Source: Oxalobacteraceae bacterium OTU3CAMAD1 (GTDB lineage: Bacteria > Pseudomonadota > Gammaproteobacteria > Burkholderiales > Burkholderiaceae_D). Taken from it: 64,000 nucleotides of DNA. Every line of letters begins with the position of its first letter. The first letter of the stretch is position 1. Shown one piece after another: positions 12,001 to 19,260 of this stretch. The notes below the pieces were generated by a model that was given only the letters and a program-made list of their open reading frames with translations, was not told where the DNA came from and did not search any database. The DNA lies in the NCBI GenBank assembly GCA_024123915.1, contig CP099650.1:4526001-4590000 (forward strand). Reading direction: 5' to 3'. Position numbers and translations under genes: made by a program.

Positions 12001-14099
12001 ACAACGCCGCCATTGGGAGTGGCCATCCAGTCACTGATTTGGGCGCCGCCGTTGGCCGCATTCACCGTGATACGTACGGCCGTGCTGTCGCTAAATCCGC
12101 CGGCATTGTCGATGGCTCTAACGGCAATATCGTGTTGTCCGCTTTCCAGCGTGAGCACATGGTCAATCGTGCTGCCGGAGACGCCGGCTTGACTTACTCC
12201 ATTGCGAAGTACTTCCATTCGGCTCATCCAGCCGTCTGTGTCGCTTCCCCAACCGGATACGGTCACCGCCACCGTGCCGTTGATGCCGACTGAGTAGCTT
12301 TTCGCCAGCGTCGGCGCCGTCATTGTGGCGGTGGGCTTGACGTTGGGATCATCCTCAGTCACCGTGATAACAATCGGTGCGCTGTACGAAATTTCACCCA
12401 AGTTGTCGATGGCCTTGAGTCGGATTTGGTGTTCGCCTTTGACGAAATTTAGCGTTTGGCTTACCGCAACGGTTGCGCTGTTGACGTTAGCGAATGCCAG
12501 CGAGCCTGCGCCCTCGACGATATCCCATCGCCTAACGGTGCCGTCACTATCGCTGATGGTGCCGCTGAACGACACGCTCGCCTGGCCATTCGGCGGAACT
12601 TTATAGCTAAGTTTGCCGCCGACGACGGAAAGGCTGGCTGTTGGAAGTGTGTTCGGCGAAATCTTAACGATCTGGCCGGCGCTGAGCGGGCTGGATACAT
12701 TGAAATTGTCGATCGCACGAGCTTGCAAATTGTATTGGCCGACGGGCAACGTCAGCGATGTCGGCCATTGCGCAGTCGCGCTGCTGCTGGCTGGACCGCT
12801 CGCCGCCAAGGCACCATCACGATACAGCGTAAGCTGTTTAACTATGCCGTCGACATCGCTGCCGGACAAAGTCATGGGGACAGAGGCAGAGGTATTCGCT
12901 GCAACCACGTAGTTCTTCACCGGCACGGATATGGAAGCGGTTGGCGCTGCATTCTCAGAAATTACAAATCTCAATTGCGCGGAGTTCGAATAGATGTTCG
13001 AGAACATCGTGGCACGCAAAAATACATCATGTGTTCCGATCGCGAAATCATAGGAAACACTGCCATCACATATTGAGTGTATGGGTTCGTTATTAGCGTT
13101 TCTCTGGATAGTACAGTTGCGACTAGCCAGCGGCGTCGACGTACCGACCCTCATCAATTCGACCTTCTCCACCCAGAATTCCGGGTCAACTGTTTCGGCC
13201 TTATATGCGATGGTGGACGTGACTTTATTTCCAGCCAATGCGACCCCGGTCAGGCTTGACGGTGTCACTGAATTAAATCTGACTGATCCGCTCGGTTCCA
13301 ATACGCGAATTTCCACGAGACCGCTCTTGCCCACCGCGCCAAAATTATCCTTTGCCTGCGCATACAGGTTGTAAGTGCCAGCACCCAACAGCACACTCTC
13401 GTTGAAGCTCGCTCCGGCCCGGTCAAGCAATGGCGTGGTTTCCCCATTCCTGAAAACTTGCATCGACGTGACTGAACCGCCCGGATCGTTGTCTCTGCCA
13501 GCCGCACTGAGTTGAACGGCCGCCTTTGCTCCCGTCGTTACCCAGTACTTCACCGAGCTGATTTGTGGTGTTATCCAAGCCGCCGTCGGCGGTGTGTTGG
13601 TGCCCACAGGATTCACAGTAATCTGCTGGCTGACAATTGAGCCGAATGCGGCCCCGTTTTTGCGTAACTGCCATTTATAACTGTAAACCCCTGAAACCGC
13701 TGGAGCCTTGATGTTGAAGTTAAACGTGGCCGGATCCCCAGGCGGGACAAAATCTGGCATGTTTATCGAGGTAACACCCCAATTATCACCGAGAGAAACC
13801 AGCACATATTCGCTACCCGCATTCCAATTTACATCTCCCGTATTTTTCATCATTATGGAGACTGCCCTTGTGGAGCCGACATCCATCGGAGCTATTTGTG
13901 GCGCACTAACTATAGCCGCTCCCTCCTTCCCCCAAGCGGCGACATGAACAAGGGAAATGCCGAGAATAACGCTACCGATCATCAGGCGATTAAAGCGTGA
14001 GAGACTAGAGGAAGTAATTCGGAAGAAAGAGCGCATGGACACCATCTGTGAGAGTAGTCGTACACGCCCCTTCGCCACGGCAATCGCGTGCGATCTCAA
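3012..14099 (-). CDS. Giant SpvB/RHS polymorphic toxin with Hint and HNH-like nuclease tip
   Basis: A 3695-codon gene. The TTG start at 14099 is the longest option; ATG at 14045 or 14036 would begin nearer a hydrophobic export segment (LMIGSVILGISLVHVAA). In order: an Nbr1/FW-like beta domain (~62-165), about nine Ig/cadherin-like repeats (~170-1090), a module opening GLAGVRIEADGTPQLVGWAC (~1090-1205), two more Ig-like repeats, an SpvB/TcdB-type region from ~1406 (YDSQGQNSLLGVGWTLGG), FG-GAP-like repeats (DFNGDGAPDLYV), YD/RHS repeats (~2420-3250), and the RHS core closing motif GRFMSADPF...IDPTGF near 3292. A Hint (intein-like) domain (~3437-3580, FPAGTPVS to VHNC) follows, then a 115-residue tip with MQDHHLLPQQF, a DUF2380/HHH-type HNH-Endo VII-like nuclease signature. 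DNA after the core is visibly more AT-rich, as expected for an exchangeable tip. The target substrate is unknown. Confidence 0.9.
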   Translation of the reverse strand: MRSHAIAVAKGRVRLLSQMVSMRSFFRITSSSLSRFNRLMIGSVILGISLVHVAAWGKEGAAIVSAPQIAPMDVGSTRAVSIMMKNTGDVNWNAGSEYVLVSLGDNWGVTSINMPDFVPPGDPATFNFNIKAPAVSGVYSYKWQLRKNGAAFGSIVSQQITVNPVGTNTPPTAAWITPQISSVKYWVTTGAKAAVQLSAAGRDNDPGGSVTSMQVFRNGETTPLLDRAGASFNESVLLGAGTYNLYAQAKDNFGAVGKSGLVEIRVLEPSGSVRFNSVTPSSLTGVALAGNKVTSTIAYKAETVDPEFWVEKVELMRVGTSTPLASRNCTIQRNANNEPIHSICDGSVSYDFAIGTHDVFLRATMFSNIYSNSAQLRFVISENAAPTASISVPVKNYVVAANTSASVPMTLSGSDVDGIVKQLTLYRDGALAASGPASSSATAQWPTSLTLPVGQYNLQARAIDNFNVSSPLSAGQIVKISPNTLPTASLSVVGGKLSYKVPPNGQASVSFSGTISDSDGTVRRWDIVEGAGSLAFANVNSATVAVSQTLNFVKGEHQIRLKAIDNLGEISYSAPIVITVTEDDPNVKPTATMTAPTLAKSYSVGINGTVAVTVSGWGSDTDGWMSRMEVLRNGVSQAGVSGSTIDHVLTLESGQHDIAVRAIDNAGGFSDSTAVRITVNAANGGAQISDWMATPNGGVVTSTGTLPVRVSGTAIAATSDDAVQRVEVWDDISNKLLDASNYTLQWSAGHEVPINTVRKYSMQLNLTPGDYSLYFRAATYNGGTGQSAKLPVKITSAAGAPAVQMTSPVESGIYEVTAGDTAPVTIIGSASAANGIKVLEVIDNDAVIDSMTTAEVNKTYQLSAGPHRLVLRVVDNQNNTMLSAAALITVLESNAKILFTSPANGLKVVMPWGGTVAKLSVTGSVQAGSAAVIKFHGMLDNVAACELSVTGVSTCSFNAALGAHELRLRATDKNGRFTFSEPRNVTVVPTGAAHTITLSAPLANSVINTNLPTAPVRVRGVVSSPSGPIVSYDILDSYTKIGEGTGGTIDQVVELAPGAHALMIRSTDSVGVEWLWASRNVTVVSSTIMGGLAGVRIEADGTPQLVGWACQKTKADAVTYEVYVNAAPDAGGTLLGSGSANIATELNNATIASGCGTPNAGHHFKFDLSPFVTQYPGSPLFVKASLNGEVALVPCEENLCTMPNSMRVGLTTPLTGDRFFGTSTVFSRLQISTITGTPDEVAFNIDGEWITGQPDAAAGAYYASKVGLAPRAAPYIVFGRVRQGNVTLNTVESQFYVMPSNGVTLELKSPANVAIGAPIALTAAVGGTSAGATTVLFYANGVLIGTGNVAADGVASTSWATNVAGRYNIFAIAVNQSSARVAQSNVTILMVGTTANGASSPDPLPVSVSTPHLGNANAGTLPGSLTVSPAGGANYGIEIAVPPGTAGLQPQLSLNYDSQGQNSLLGVGWTLGGLSSIHRCGKTIAQDEVNARIAFSTNDRLCLDGQRLVLVNLALSDASYWADNAEYRTEIDNFSRITAQSTSGRRSFKVETRDGRVMLFGAADGFEKAIVQPVASSRDATTMPAEKSGPVSWKLDKVTDRYGNFIDFSYEQNATSGEHRPSVIRYGGNGQAAHAAVEFGYESRADAWTRYTDEARTDLRNRIKSITTYVGDNLGGIVSNGTKVRSYALAYERSPSSGRSLLTSVQVCANHPQTSVSECLPATRFDWGKPAAGKQAGFERIADWAGAPRLSYSRSGGASGYEHHMHSEYFAFMDMENHGYTDMLEKQSSPLVSTPATFPNAPVKMPKYRYFHNNGAGGFTSYFYELSTKENFQVVDLADFNGDGAPDLYVTTDNGLKICLSPLAKPGALMAAGSTLSFDCRPELKTTGLISSSNMDIPFITDILGDGRAALYSRVRLDGTATLCIQTACQNVANPPLGVLGATYANDGSPEYARSNYTTFTEMVDYTGVGKPYDTRWTKAHFVDTTNEEGIHIRRWDAMTPTVSMLDVQAPGVTADAAPMLPYLYRRYSQVGSSAWGQVDARVPYKFDESFAGLGHAGDFNGTGYSGLAYGFLEYAWLNNTASYSKAEMTVCLSTGRALDCRVRQKFSGPRYHAVRGVGNFTGDGQPSILVERMNLSASPLPEWTGDLLLCRVMGDDVSTQPDGADDGNIACDPISGINTKNRGNNDTVRVFLMDLLGTGRTQVVRYVETATSSALNPTSIRWEVYRPIDVAESGQSLDRIHRVTNGLGAYASVEYQDGRTTNLVRHSGTVSHDYPRHLSSGVGKYVSRLVVGNGAGSDRSWRYAYQDPAIDVSGRGSLGFAQMTVTDEQLQHVTTTTYAQTWPLTGSVLSTKVEAANGIVLSNTENRMKEFKIAQANGKQTSFVASIGGTVARRDLSGADLGTTTTTGASGIADVQYDSWGNVTHSMVTATSSVDGDRFVTSTVNGYYAPDAANFTNSLLRNSSVNKWQSSNASSITRTVDYTYETTGQLKSETIQSGDTSKLMKLTTEYDRAGNAFGLVTLRKVTWHDPIRVLDVSKSETMKYDSRGRYVESATNALTQTQTFAFDAGTGARTRLTDTNGLVTTWLVDGFGSIQVETRPDKNEKRQYRKQCDGTCPGYAASATVIEQYNGASRTAAPQVMYADSVGHEVGARTWGFDGRPIFAGKRYDTLGRLKEADQPSYDASAVLDASYEYDELGRVKATTKYGDGIAEVTSTTYAGLTITHRNAKTHQRVERRDILGRTVSVTDALNGKTGFAYDAAGNLVQTLDPLGNAIGVRYDDLGRKIELNDPDLGRVLYTVDALGQVRKQTSKEQAKNSQFTRMDYDSLGRLVARVEGNLDARWIYDAQAGADCKTTVSCGQLVEAYTGPPASKTYRRLHAYNALGLPVETKQTINLVVFRAGTVYDSWSRPVTQTYQREGGAEKIFDLRYNQFGYLQRVERGPLVLWTVTAQDAAQRVTSQLLGNGLVSQQAFDPGSGRVKSLSLQKADKTLRWSEGYDYDKLGSVTLRTQVWGDARLTEGFQYDELGRLRFNTIDGGQREFRYDAGGNITYKQDLGVYTYLGDGKSTRLPHAVLSIAGIPGTFEYDDNGNLLRGAGRVVTWSSFDMPLTIARGTDTAAFAYGPELQRTRQTRNDGMLIYAGAQEVETKAGETTVKTYWPFGLGVEIDRPGVAAPELNWMHKDRLGSVTALSDVDGNLREALAYDPWGKRRNRADSGTPDALDGKTDNRGFTGHEMLDALDLVHMNGRVYDPLVGRFMSADPFIQDPYNGQNYSRYSYVMNNPTNMIDPTGFVGSRIEDQNKEKAEKEAEKVGKACAGAETCNVTINGKVTVTIKAGQISSIKPVLTASNDNKVNAKSRESTANEAGGLSGMWKGITDHFKSSWDSAKSSLRYHLDNPLDIVSDTLDPFGGASGPKALVGLGSKLIQTAGTAEKVIDACCCFPAGTPVSTDQGMIAIEKIKVGQLVYSRDPQTGETAFKPVTQLMVTRAKPLFRLVTENYAGHLESMEVTDNHPYWVKGMGWVDAEKLTTNSLLQSLDGQELKVVSLEKLGRSEVTYNFTVADFHTYFAGSQKAFVHNCSGCKLAEEAVTSLSKIALGAPAKMQDHHLLPQQFDRFFAQRGIDIHAHTVTISSLSHLKGLHGAGLGNMPGGWNQQWGQWIANNPNATTQQIYQNLGQMMVNYNISHLPIHSYRK

Positions 14100-14190
14100 G
14101 CAGAGAGTTATGTAAGATTAGTTGCAGAATAAAACTATATTTTTAGCAATTTTAGCATTGCATGTTTTCCAATTACAATTCTTTCCGAAA

Positions 14191-14219
14191 ATAAAAGTGA
14201 TAAATACAACAACCGTCAA
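14191..14219 (-). promoter_or_regulatory. Candidate sigma70 promoter of the RHS toxin gene
   Basis: In the AT-rich 138-bp gap between the secretion operon and the toxin gene the minus strand shows TTGACG (14219-14214, 5/6 to the -35 consensus), a 17-base spacer, and TTTTAT (14196-14191, 4/6 to the -10). Transcription would start near 14183, about 85 nt before the TTG start. The toxin can therefore be transcribed independently of the upstream operon; read-through is not excluded because no terminator hairpin is obvious. Confidence 0.5.
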
Positions 14220-14237
14220 TTTTAACTGTGTGGCAAT

Positions 14238-14753
14238 TCACATTGCCCGCAGGGAAGCGCGTATCTCGAACTCGATGGTCTGCAGTTGGCCCCGGGAGCG
14301 CAGTGCTTGGTAAGTGAGATGGCTGTGCTCGAACGGAGCTTGCAATGCGATGTTGTTTAGAAAATCCACAAGGGCGGCCTGGTCGCGGGCCTCGCCGCGC
14401 AGCGCGAGGTAGCCTGTCGTCTTCTCGGGCCGGAACTCAAGCAACTCAATACCCTCGCTAGCCGAACGTTCGACTGCCTGGAAAATTGGCGTCCAGGCGA
14501 ATGCCCGCTCTTTGCGCAACTCATCCCAGCGCTTAAGCTTTTCCCCCTTGGCCCTGTCGACTTTCGGAACCGTTTTCGATTTATTCGCGGTCTGCAGACG
14601 GATATATGCTTGCTCGGTTTTCGATGCCGCATCGTGCTCAGCTAGCGCCTGCATCGCCATCCACCCAGCCACAGCGACCAGCCCCAACGCAGCCAACCAC
14701 GGACGCAAATGGCCGCGCAACGGTGGCCTCAGGTGGGAAGCAAGATCACTCAT
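14238..14753 (-). CDS. PilN-like inner-membrane assembly protein, last gene of secretion operon
   Basis: 171 residues: a short cytoplasmic N-terminus, one transmembrane helix (~19-37, WLAALGLVAVAGWMAMQAL), a charged coiled-coil-like stretch, then an alpha/beta domain with ILEFRP-like and GEARDQAALVDFLNNI segments. This is the layout of PilN/GspL-C-terminal or MshI2-type proteins, which link the cytoplasmic PilM-like actin fold to the periplasmic PilO/GspM partner. It overlaps the preceding PilM-like gene by 8 nt and closes the operon. Function is inferred from topology and operon position more than from sequence identity. Confidence 0.6.
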   Translation of the reverse strand: MSDLASHLRPPLRGHLRPWLAALGLVAVAGWMAMQALAEHDAASKTEQAYIRLQTANKSKTVPKVDRAKGEKLKRWDELRKERAFAWTPIFQAVERSASEGIELLEFRPEKTTGYLALRGEARDQAALVDFLNNIALQAPFEHSHLTYQALRSRGQLQTIEFEIRASLRAM

Positions 14754-15513
14754 ATGCGTTCCATTTATTGGGCGGGAGCGCTAATAGCCTCGCATCGGGG
14801 AAAGCGCTTCGCAAGAACTCCGGCGCTTGGGCCGCTGCGTTCGGCGTCCAATACCCTACCGTCGCGATTGTGTTGGCGCGTGACTGAATCCGGCTCATCA
14901 ACCGCTTGCCCGCCCTCTCCGCGCTCCCCGCATCCGGCTCGACATCCAGGCCGGAAAACCGGTCGCCATCGAAGATCAACACAGTGTTCCGCAACGCCTC
15001 TTGCAGCACGATCAGATTTCCCGTGCCACGCGGTGCCGCATGACGCCAATACGCCAGCCCGGATAGAGGCAGGACGCTCCCCAACGTCAGCCCTTGGTTT
15101 TGCAGCATCGCCAACAAGCCAACCATCCAGACGCGTGGCAACGCATACGCCATTCCCATGCCGCCATAGTGCCGATACTCGCCGCGTACCACCCAATCAT
15201 TTCCGGCGTCCATCCCAGCTTGCTCGAAACAGGCGGCGGAAAATGCTTGGCGCTCGGCCATCGAGTTGAGCGCCGCATGCCACGGCAAGGCAACGGTAAT
15301 GCCGAGACTATCCGAAACGACGATGTCGATGCGGGTCCCTTTTACATGCTTGGCTGCGCACTCGACGAGCATGTCCTCCAATACCGCCAGAGAACCTTCC
15401 GCATCAAAGTCAGCAGGCGAACGCGTAATTTCTTGCACCCCGCGCCGGCTCTGAAGCCAGCAACAACCGGGAAACAAGCCGACAGATAGTGGTCTAGGCC
15501 ACAAACGTAACAC
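14746..15513 (-). CDS. PilM-like/GspL cytoplasmic-domain-like protein
   Basis: 255 residues, soluble, beginning MLRLWPRPLSVGLFPGCC. This resembles the actin-like fold opening of PilM or the cytoplasmic part of GspL/MshI (a short strand leading into a GLF-type turn). The start is GTG at 15513, preceded by a strong AGGAGG at the right distance and overlapping the ATPase stop by 20 nt, so the two are translationally coupled. In a T4P/T2SS machine such a protein docks the ATPase to the inner-membrane PilN-like partner, which is encoded immediately downstream. No clear ATP-binding signature is visible, so the nucleotide-binding role is uncertain. Confidence 0.6.
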   Translation of the reverse strand: MLRLWPRPLSVGLFPGCCWLQSRRGVQEITRSPADFDAEGSLAVLEDMLVECAAKHVKGTRIDIVVSDSLGITVALPWHAALNSMAERQAFSAACFEQAGMDAGNDWVVRGEYRHYGGMGMAYALPRVWMVGLLAMLQNQGLTLGSVLPLSGLAYWRHAAPRGTGNLIVLQEALRNTVLIFDGDRFSGLDVEPDAGSAERAGKRLMSRIQSRANTIATVGYWTPNAAAQAPEFLRSAFPDARLLALPPNKWNAYE

Positions 15514-17140
15514 GGTTCACCTCCTGTAACGTCGTGTGGCCTGAGCGGACCAGATCCAATGCCACATCACGCAGGAACCGTGTTCCTTCCACGCGTGCCT
15601 GCTCCTTGAGGGCGCGGATGGATGCACGCGCAATGATCATCTCCCTGATCTCATCGGTCAACCGCAACACTTCGGCGATCGCGCGCCGGCCTTTGTATCC
15701 GGTGTTGCGGCACTGCGCGCAACCTCGCCCGGCATGGAAATGGTAGGTCTCCGGATCGTGTATGCCGGACTCTTTCAGTGTCTCGGCATCGACTTCCGCC
15801 GGCGCGTTACAGTGCGGACAGTTTTGCCGGAGCAGACGCTGCGCTACAACGCCCGTCAGCGAAGAGACGAAATTGTACGGGTCGACGCCCATGTGCATAA
15901 AGCGGCCTATGACATCAAAGGTGTTGTTGGCGTGGACGGAAGTGAACACCATGTGGCCAGTCAGCGCGGACTGCACGGCGATCTGCGCGGTCTCCGGATC
16001 GCGGATCTCACCCACCAGAATCTTGTCCGGATCGTGACGCAAAATAGAACGTAACCCCACGGCAAATGTCAGCCCCTTTTTTTCATTCACCGGAATCTGC
16101 AACACGCCCGGCAACTGGTATTCGACCGGGTCCTCGATGGTGATGAACTTGTCTTCGCCACGATTGATTTCGGTCAGTGCGGCGTACAAGGTAGTGGTCT
16201 TACCGCTTCCCGTCGGCCCGGTGACCAACATCATCCCGTAAGGTTCGGCGGCAAGACGGCGCAGCAACCCAATCGTCTGGCTATCAAAACCCAGCGAATC
16301 GAGCGTGAGGCGCTGTACGCTGTCGATCAGTGTCTTCTTATCGAGCACCCGCAACACAGCATCCTCGCCATGAATACTGGGCATGATGGAAACCCGGATA
16401 TCGATGTCCCGGCCTTTCGCGGCGACGCGGAAACGTCCATCCTGCGGAATGCGCTTTTCGCCGATATCCAGTTCCGCCAACACCTTGATGCGAGAGATGG
16501 CCTGCTCCGCCAACCCGGGATTGCTTACAGTCGCAATCTTGCTCAGCACCCCGTCGATCCGAAATTTAATGACCAGTCCTAGTGGCAAAGACTCAAGGTG
16601 AATATCGCTAGCCTCAAGCCTTAGGGCATCAAAGACTGTGGAACTGATCAGGCGTACCGCAGGACTGGCTTCTCCCTGAATCGATGTCAGCGTCAGGTCA
16701 TCGCTGACGTCACGGACAGACTCACTTACCTCGTCGACACCGATTGCGCTGGCGACCGCGCTGAACGATGATTCGTGCGACTCGATCTGTACCTGAATCT
16801 CAAGTGGATCGGCCAGGTAAAGTTCCAGCAGCGGCAGCCGGGCGAGCCAGGCGCCGTCGTATGGGCGCAGCGGCACGCCGAGCGCCGCGACCAAGCGTCC
16901 GTCCTCGCGATGGCCGACGAAAATCATCCGGCGCAACATCTCGGTATAGGGTACCAGCTCGAACGCCGGCAGCAGCGGCCAGCCCGCCTCCGTGTCAAGC
17001 AGGCCATAACCGGCCAATTCCGCGCTGGCGGCCAACACGTCGGCGCGTTGCATGCCCAGCTGGTCGGAAAGCTGTGCCAACCAACTGGAGGGAGGCTGCG
17101 CGAGGTCGGTCGCCTGGGCGAGCAAGGGCAGAGTCAGCAT
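15494..17140 (-). CDS. gspE: Type II secretion/type IV pilus assembly ATPase GspE/PilB
   Basis: 548 residues. An N-terminal domain (~1-150, GspE N1E/MshEN-like) is followed by the secretion ATPase core: Walker A GPTGSGKTTT (~306-315), an Asp box ITIEDPVEY, Walker B-like ILVGEIRDPETA, His box TGHMVFTSVHANN, and a tetracysteine zinc motif (CPHC ... CAQC, ~430-470). All catalytic elements are intact. It powers pseudopilus assembly at the inner membrane together with GspF, encoded immediately upstream in the operon. Start ATG 17140 lies 25 bp after the gspF stop. Length and motif order match GspE, though the surrounding PilMNOP-like genes mean a PilB/MshE-like designation is equally defensible. 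Confidence 0.92.
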   Translation of the reverse strand: MLTLPLLAQATDLAQPPSSWLAQLSDQLGMQRADVLAASAELAGYGLLDTEAGWPLLPAFELVPYTEMLRRMIFVGHREDGRLVAALGVPLRPYDGAWLARLPLLELYLADPLEIQVQIESHESSFSAVASAIGVDEVSESVRDVSDDLTLTSIQGEASPAVRLISSTVFDALRLEASDIHLESLPLGLVIKFRIDGVLSKIATVSNPGLAEQAISRIKVLAELDIGEKRIPQDGRFRVAAKGRDIDIRVSIMPSIHGEDAVLRVLDKKTLIDSVQRLTLDSLGFDSQTIGLLRRLAAEPYGMMLVTGPTGSGKTTTLYAALTEINRGEDKFITIEDPVEYQLPGVLQIPVNEKKGLTFAVGLRSILRHDPDKILVGEIRDPETAQIAVQSALTGHMVFTSVHANNTFDVIGRFMHMGVDPYNFVSSLTGVVAQRLLRQNCPHCNAPAEVDAETLKESGIHDPETYHFHAGRGCAQCRNTGYKGRRAIAEVLRLTDEIREMIIARASIRALKEQARVEGTRFLRDVALDLVRSGHTTLQEVNRVTFVA

Positions 17141-17165
17141 CGGGGTATCAGGTTAAAGGAGGTCA

Positions 17166-18362
17166 TTAAACAATATTGGCAAGGTCAAAGATGGGGCTGT
17201 ACAACATCAGCACGATCGCGCCGATCACCAGCCCGATGCCGATCATCATGGCCGGCTCGATCAGCCGGCCTGCGGTGTCAATCCAGCTTTCGGTTTCCTG
17301 ATCATAGAAGTCGGCGATGCGCTCCATCATCTCGTGAAGGGTGCCAGAGGATTCGCCAGCCAACAGCAAGCGCTGCGCCACCTCGGTGCTCAAATTACAC
17401 TCGGTCATCACGGTTGACATAGCGCGCCCCTGGCTGACCGCCGTCACGGCGGCGGCCAGATCGTCCCGCATGGAAATAGGCAGGGACGCCTGCGTCATGC
17501 GCATTGCCGCCAGCACGCTGACGCCGCTTCGCAGGAGCATTCCCAACGTGCGATACAGGCGCGCAAGCTGCAGTATCAACATTCTCTCTCCGAGCCAAGG
17601 TAGCTGTAACAATTTTCGGTACAACACCTGGCGTGGCGACGGATGCAGGACGGCGGCCGTCAGGGATCCCAATAGAATCAGCACCGAGCTCCACGCCAGC
17701 AAACCATGGTCGCGAACCCACCCGCCCCAAAGCTGCACAAAACCCTTCGTCCCCTGCAACGAGCCGGCGTCATCGTAGACCTCGCTGAAACGAGGCAGAA
17801 CGTACAGCATCAGGAACACAATCACGAGCATACCCACCGCCAGCAGGATGGCGGGATAAGTTGCGGCGGCGGCCAGCTTCCCCCTGATCTCATCTACCTG
17901 CTTTTGATATTGCATGAAGCGCCTTATCGCCGCGCGCACCGTCCCGGTCGTTTCACTGGCTTGCACCATCGCCACATACAGTGCCGGGAATACCGACGGC
18001 ATGGTTCCCATCGCGTGCGACAGTTGATGCCCCTGCCGCAAACTTTGCAATAAGGTGTCAAAAATGGCGCGATGGCCGCCGCGTCGGTCGTTCTTGCCGA
18101 GGATTTCGATCGCATCGACGATAGTCTGGCCGGCGTCCAGCAGGCAATAGAGCTGCTGGTTGAAGATCGCCAGATTCAACGAGGGCGCCCGAGACGTGCG
18201 GGTCCAGCCTTTGACAGCGGGCCGCAGGTCGAGTATTCGAGCGCCGCCGGATTCGATCACGCGGCGTGCCTCGTGCTGGTCGGCCGCTTCCAGCTCCAGC
18301 ATCTGCACGTCCATCGTTTTCGATAGCACCTTGGCGCGGAATTGCATCATGCTTCCGATCAA
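17166..18362 (-). CDS. gspF: Type II secretion inner-membrane platform protein GspF/PilC
   Basis: 398 residues with the duplicated T2SSF architecture. A first cytoplasmic helical bundle contains FNQQLYCLLDAGQTIVDAIEI, then transmembrane helices near 170-190 (PAILLAVGMLVIVFLMLYV) and 215-235. The second T2SSF repeat (LARLYRTLGMLLRSGVSVLAAM) follows, then a C-terminal helix (MMIGIGLVIGAIVLMLYSPIF). The N-terminal extension of ~60 residues is typical of GspF/MshG. It forms the inner-membrane platform contacting the GspE ATPase encoded next. The gene overlaps the gspG stop by 4 nt. Confidence 0.92.
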   Translation of the reverse strand: MIGSMMQFRAKVLSKTMDVQMLELEAADQHEARRVIESGGARILDLRPAVKGWTRTSRAPSLNLAIFNQQLYCLLDAGQTIVDAIEILGKNDRRGGHRAIFDTLLQSLRQGHQLSHAMGTMPSVFPALYVAMVQASETTGTVRAAIRRFMQYQKQVDEIRGKLAAAATYPAILLAVGMLVIVFLMLYVLPRFSEVYDDAGSLQGTKGFVQLWGGWVRDHGLLAWSSVLILLGSLTAAVLHPSPRQVLYRKLLQLPWLGERMLILQLARLYRTLGMLLRSGVSVLAAMRMTQASLPISMRDDLAAAVTAVSQGRAMSTVMTECNLSTEVAQRLLLAGESSGTLHEMMERIADFYDQETESWIDTAGRLIEPAMMIGIGLVIGAIVLMLYSPIFDLANIV

Positions 18363-18784
18363 TCGAAGTTAGTGATGTCCGCGTTTTCGCCACTTCCACC
18401 CTGCTTTCCGTCCGCCCCGTACGAAGTCATCTCGTATTCACGCTCGTCCGTGCCGGGAATCTTGTAGACATAGTCGGTGCCCCATGGGTCGCGCGGAACA
18501 CCCTTCTTGAGGTAGGCGCCGTGCCACATCGGTTCGTTGGCAGGCCGCGTACTAAGTGCCACCAGCCCCTGCGCGGCGGTCGGGTAATGCCCGGTATCGA
18601 TTCGGTACTGATCGAGCGCCTTGTCGAACGATTCGATTTGCGCCCTGGCGATCTGGACCCTCGATCTGCCGATTTGCCCGAAATACTTCGGAGCGACAAA
18701 CGCCGCCAGCAACCCGATAATCACGATCACCACCAACAACTCCAGCAGCGTAAATCCTGCCACCCGCTGTTTAATATTCCGCAT
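18359..18784 (-). CDS. gspG: Major pseudopilin GspG
   Basis: 141 residues. A type III (prepilin) signal ends at Gly10 before FTLLELLVVIVIIGLLAAFVAP, with Glu5 of the mature protein present, so it is a substrate for prepilin peptidase, which is not encoded in this window. The C-terminal region has the GspG hallmarks TAAQGLVAL, a RDPWGTDYVYKIPG loop and an acidic calcium-site-like end (SYGADGKQGGSGENADI). It would polymerise into the piston-like pseudopilus of the secretion machine. Of the four pilin-like genes in the operon this is the only one with full GspG signatures. Confidence 0.93.
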   Translation of the reverse strand: MRNIKQRVAGFTLLELLVVIVIIGLLAAFVAPKYFGQIGRSRVQIARAQIESFDKALDQYRIDTGHYPTAAQGLVALSTRPANEPMWHGAYLKKGVPRDPWGTDYVYKIPGTDEREYEMTSYGADGKQGGSGENADITNFD

Positions 18785-18795
18785 TACCTTTACTC

Positions 18796-19260
18796 CTATG
18801 GTTTGGGTGCATATTCAAAGCGCCAGTCGCGATAGCGCACCGCATTCGTAAAACTGGCTTGTTCTTGGGTGAAACCCGTCTTGATCGGTTTGCCATTCGC
18901 CAGTGAAAACACACCTTTTACGCCGCCACTTTCGGCCGTGATGATTCCCCATTCACTACTGCCGGTGATCGGATCACGGTAAAGCTTCCGCAGCGGGCGC
19001 CGGATGAGCGAGGCGCGACCATCTTTCAGGAGGTCGGCCAGCGTTGGCGGATATACTTTTGCGCTGCCATCGCCGTTTTCGTAATAGCTGCGAATCGCGG
19101 CGCGGTATGCCTCGCCGACCAGCAATAACTGCGCTTCTTTCTCTCTCCGCTCGGCCGTCAATGTATTTTCGAGCGCGCGCACCGATACCAGCGACAGCGC
19201 CGCCACCAAAAACATCACCACCACATAGCTGTATCCGCTCTCTCGCCGCATCGCTACCAA
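18796..19260 (-). CDS. Minor pseudopilin-like protein (atypical N-terminus)
   Basis: 154 residues. An N-terminal hydrophobic helix (SGYSYVVVMFLVAALSLVSVRAL) follows MRRE, then a charged stretch (TAERREKEAQLLLVGEAYRAAIRSYY) and a proline-bearing region PPTLADLL with LYRDPITGSSEWGII. The plan is that of pseudopilins fused to a GspG-like globular fold, and the position between two pilin genes supports this. The N-terminus departs from the classical GFTLIE motif (GYSYVVVM, no Glu5), so processing by prepilin peptidase is doubtful and it might act as a non-cleaved tip or initiation subunit. Overlaps the upstream pilin gene by 7 nt. Confidence 0.7.
   Translation of the reverse strand: MVAMRRESGYSYVVVMFLVAALSLVSVRALENTLTAERREKEAQLLLVGEAYRAAIRSYYENGDGSAKVYPPTLADLLKDGRASLIRRPLRKLYRDPITGSSEWGIITAESGGVKGVFSLANGKPIKTGFTQEQASFTNAVRYRDWRFEYAPKP

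Noticed and set aside
3012..14099. T6SS-linked RHS effector (VgrG/PAAR/EagR partner)
   Set aside because: No PAAR domain at the N-terminus, no VgrG or EagR chaperone gene nearby; the protein has an export segment and Ig-like stalk instead.
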